Positions 5,030-5,207 of a stretch of 5,207 nucleotides of DNA are shown here, piece after piece. The stretch is from Desulfuromusa sp. GTDB lineage: Bacteria > Desulfobacterota > Desulfuromonadia > Desulfuromonadales > Geopsychrobacteraceae. The position numbers and the translations under genes were made by a program. The notes under the pieces are model-generated. The model ran no database searches. It saw only the letters and a list, made by a program, of their open reading frames with translations, and was not told the origin of the DNA. The stretch covers positions 1 through 5,207 of the forward strand of contig JAOZLQ010000161.1 of assembly GCA_029934755.1 (NCBI GenBank), given 5' to 3'. Each line of letters begins with the position of its first letter. Position 1 is the first letter of the stretch.

Positions 5030-5207
5030 ATGCAAGATTTACACAGAAGAAAGTTTATTAAAGGTGCCGCAGTTTTGTCGGGAGCAGCAATATGTGGAGT
5101 TGCAACTGCAAATAACGCAACGGCTGCTGATGTTCTACCGGAAAATTTTGTGCCACCACCAATGCCTTGGGGGTATCAGGAACTTGATCCTGAGTATGTC
5201 AGAAAAC
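5030..5207 (+). CDS. Tat-exported protein, probably redox-related (N-terminus only)
   Basis: The ATG at 5030, six bases after GGGAGG, opens a frame that runs off the window after 59 codons. It begins M-Q-D-L-H-R-R-K-F-I-K-G, a twin-arginine motif (Arg6-Arg7), followed by a mild hydrophobic stretch (about 13-27) and a likely A-T-A cleavage site around residue 32, predicting export of a folded, probably cofactor-bearing protein. The mature start (P-P-P-M-P-W-G-Y-Q-E-L-D-P-E-Y-V-R-K) recalls the linker ahead of the cysteine-rich domain in Tat-exported C_GCAxxG_C_C / split-Soret-like redox proteins. That is a tentative memory-based likeness, since no cysteine motif is in view. It is probably controlled by the sigma-54 promoter upstream. 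Confidence 0.8.
   Translation, partial: MQDLHRRKFIKGAAVLSGAAICGVATANNATAADVLPENFVPPPMPWGYQELDPEYVRK

Overview
The window looks like chromosomal DNA of an anaerobic proteobacterium with moderate GC content. The combination of a SlyX homologue, a membrane-anchored MtfA-type peptidase, a rhodanese/MauE-like pair, a KamA-family radical SAM enzyme, an FNT channel and a probable sigma-54-driven Tat-exported protein would fit a Desulfuromonas/Geobacter-type organism. That placement is inferred from gene content and style; no marker gene in the window proves it.

Layout. At the left edge a minus-strand gene begins (1-70), encoding the N-terminus of an ACT-domain protein resembling GcvR. It is divergent from slyX (240-434), which is followed by mtfA (531-1349). 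A long imperfect hairpin follows mtfA. Next comes a decayed second copy of slyX (1479-1812), carrying a stop codon and frameshifts and interrupted by a 130-bp MITE-like palindromic element. The element has imperfect terminal inverted repeats and is flanked by a perfect 13-bp direct repeat. The ghost of this slyX overlaps the start of a membrane-anchored rhodanese (1805-2344). The rhodanese overlaps a MauE/DoxX-like membrane protein (2341-2781) by 4 bp, and that gene overlaps a short KamA-family radical SAM/PLP enzyme (2781-3827) by 1 bp. After a 36-bp gap comes a formate/nitrite channel (3864-4709), probably in the same transcript. A 320-bp intergenic region then holds a perfect inverted repeat (4829-4842) and a very good sigma-54 promoter match (4958-4973). 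These lie ahead of a Tat-exported protein (5030 onward) that runs off the window.

How the genes may work together. The rhodanese and MauE-like protein form a tightly coupled pair, probably handling sulfane sulfur or thiol redox at the membrane. The KamA-like enzyme is translationally linked to them and retains the lysine 2,3-aminomutase residues for SAM, PLP and lysine. It lacks the C-terminal extension and zinc-site cysteine of the classical enzyme, so it could make beta-lysine or could be EpmB-like. No efp, epmA or ablB is in view to decide.

I see no wholly new defence or mobile system. The most informative structures are the MITE insertion in the duplicated slyX, the short KamA enzyme in a sulfur-redox operon, and the sigma-54 control region.
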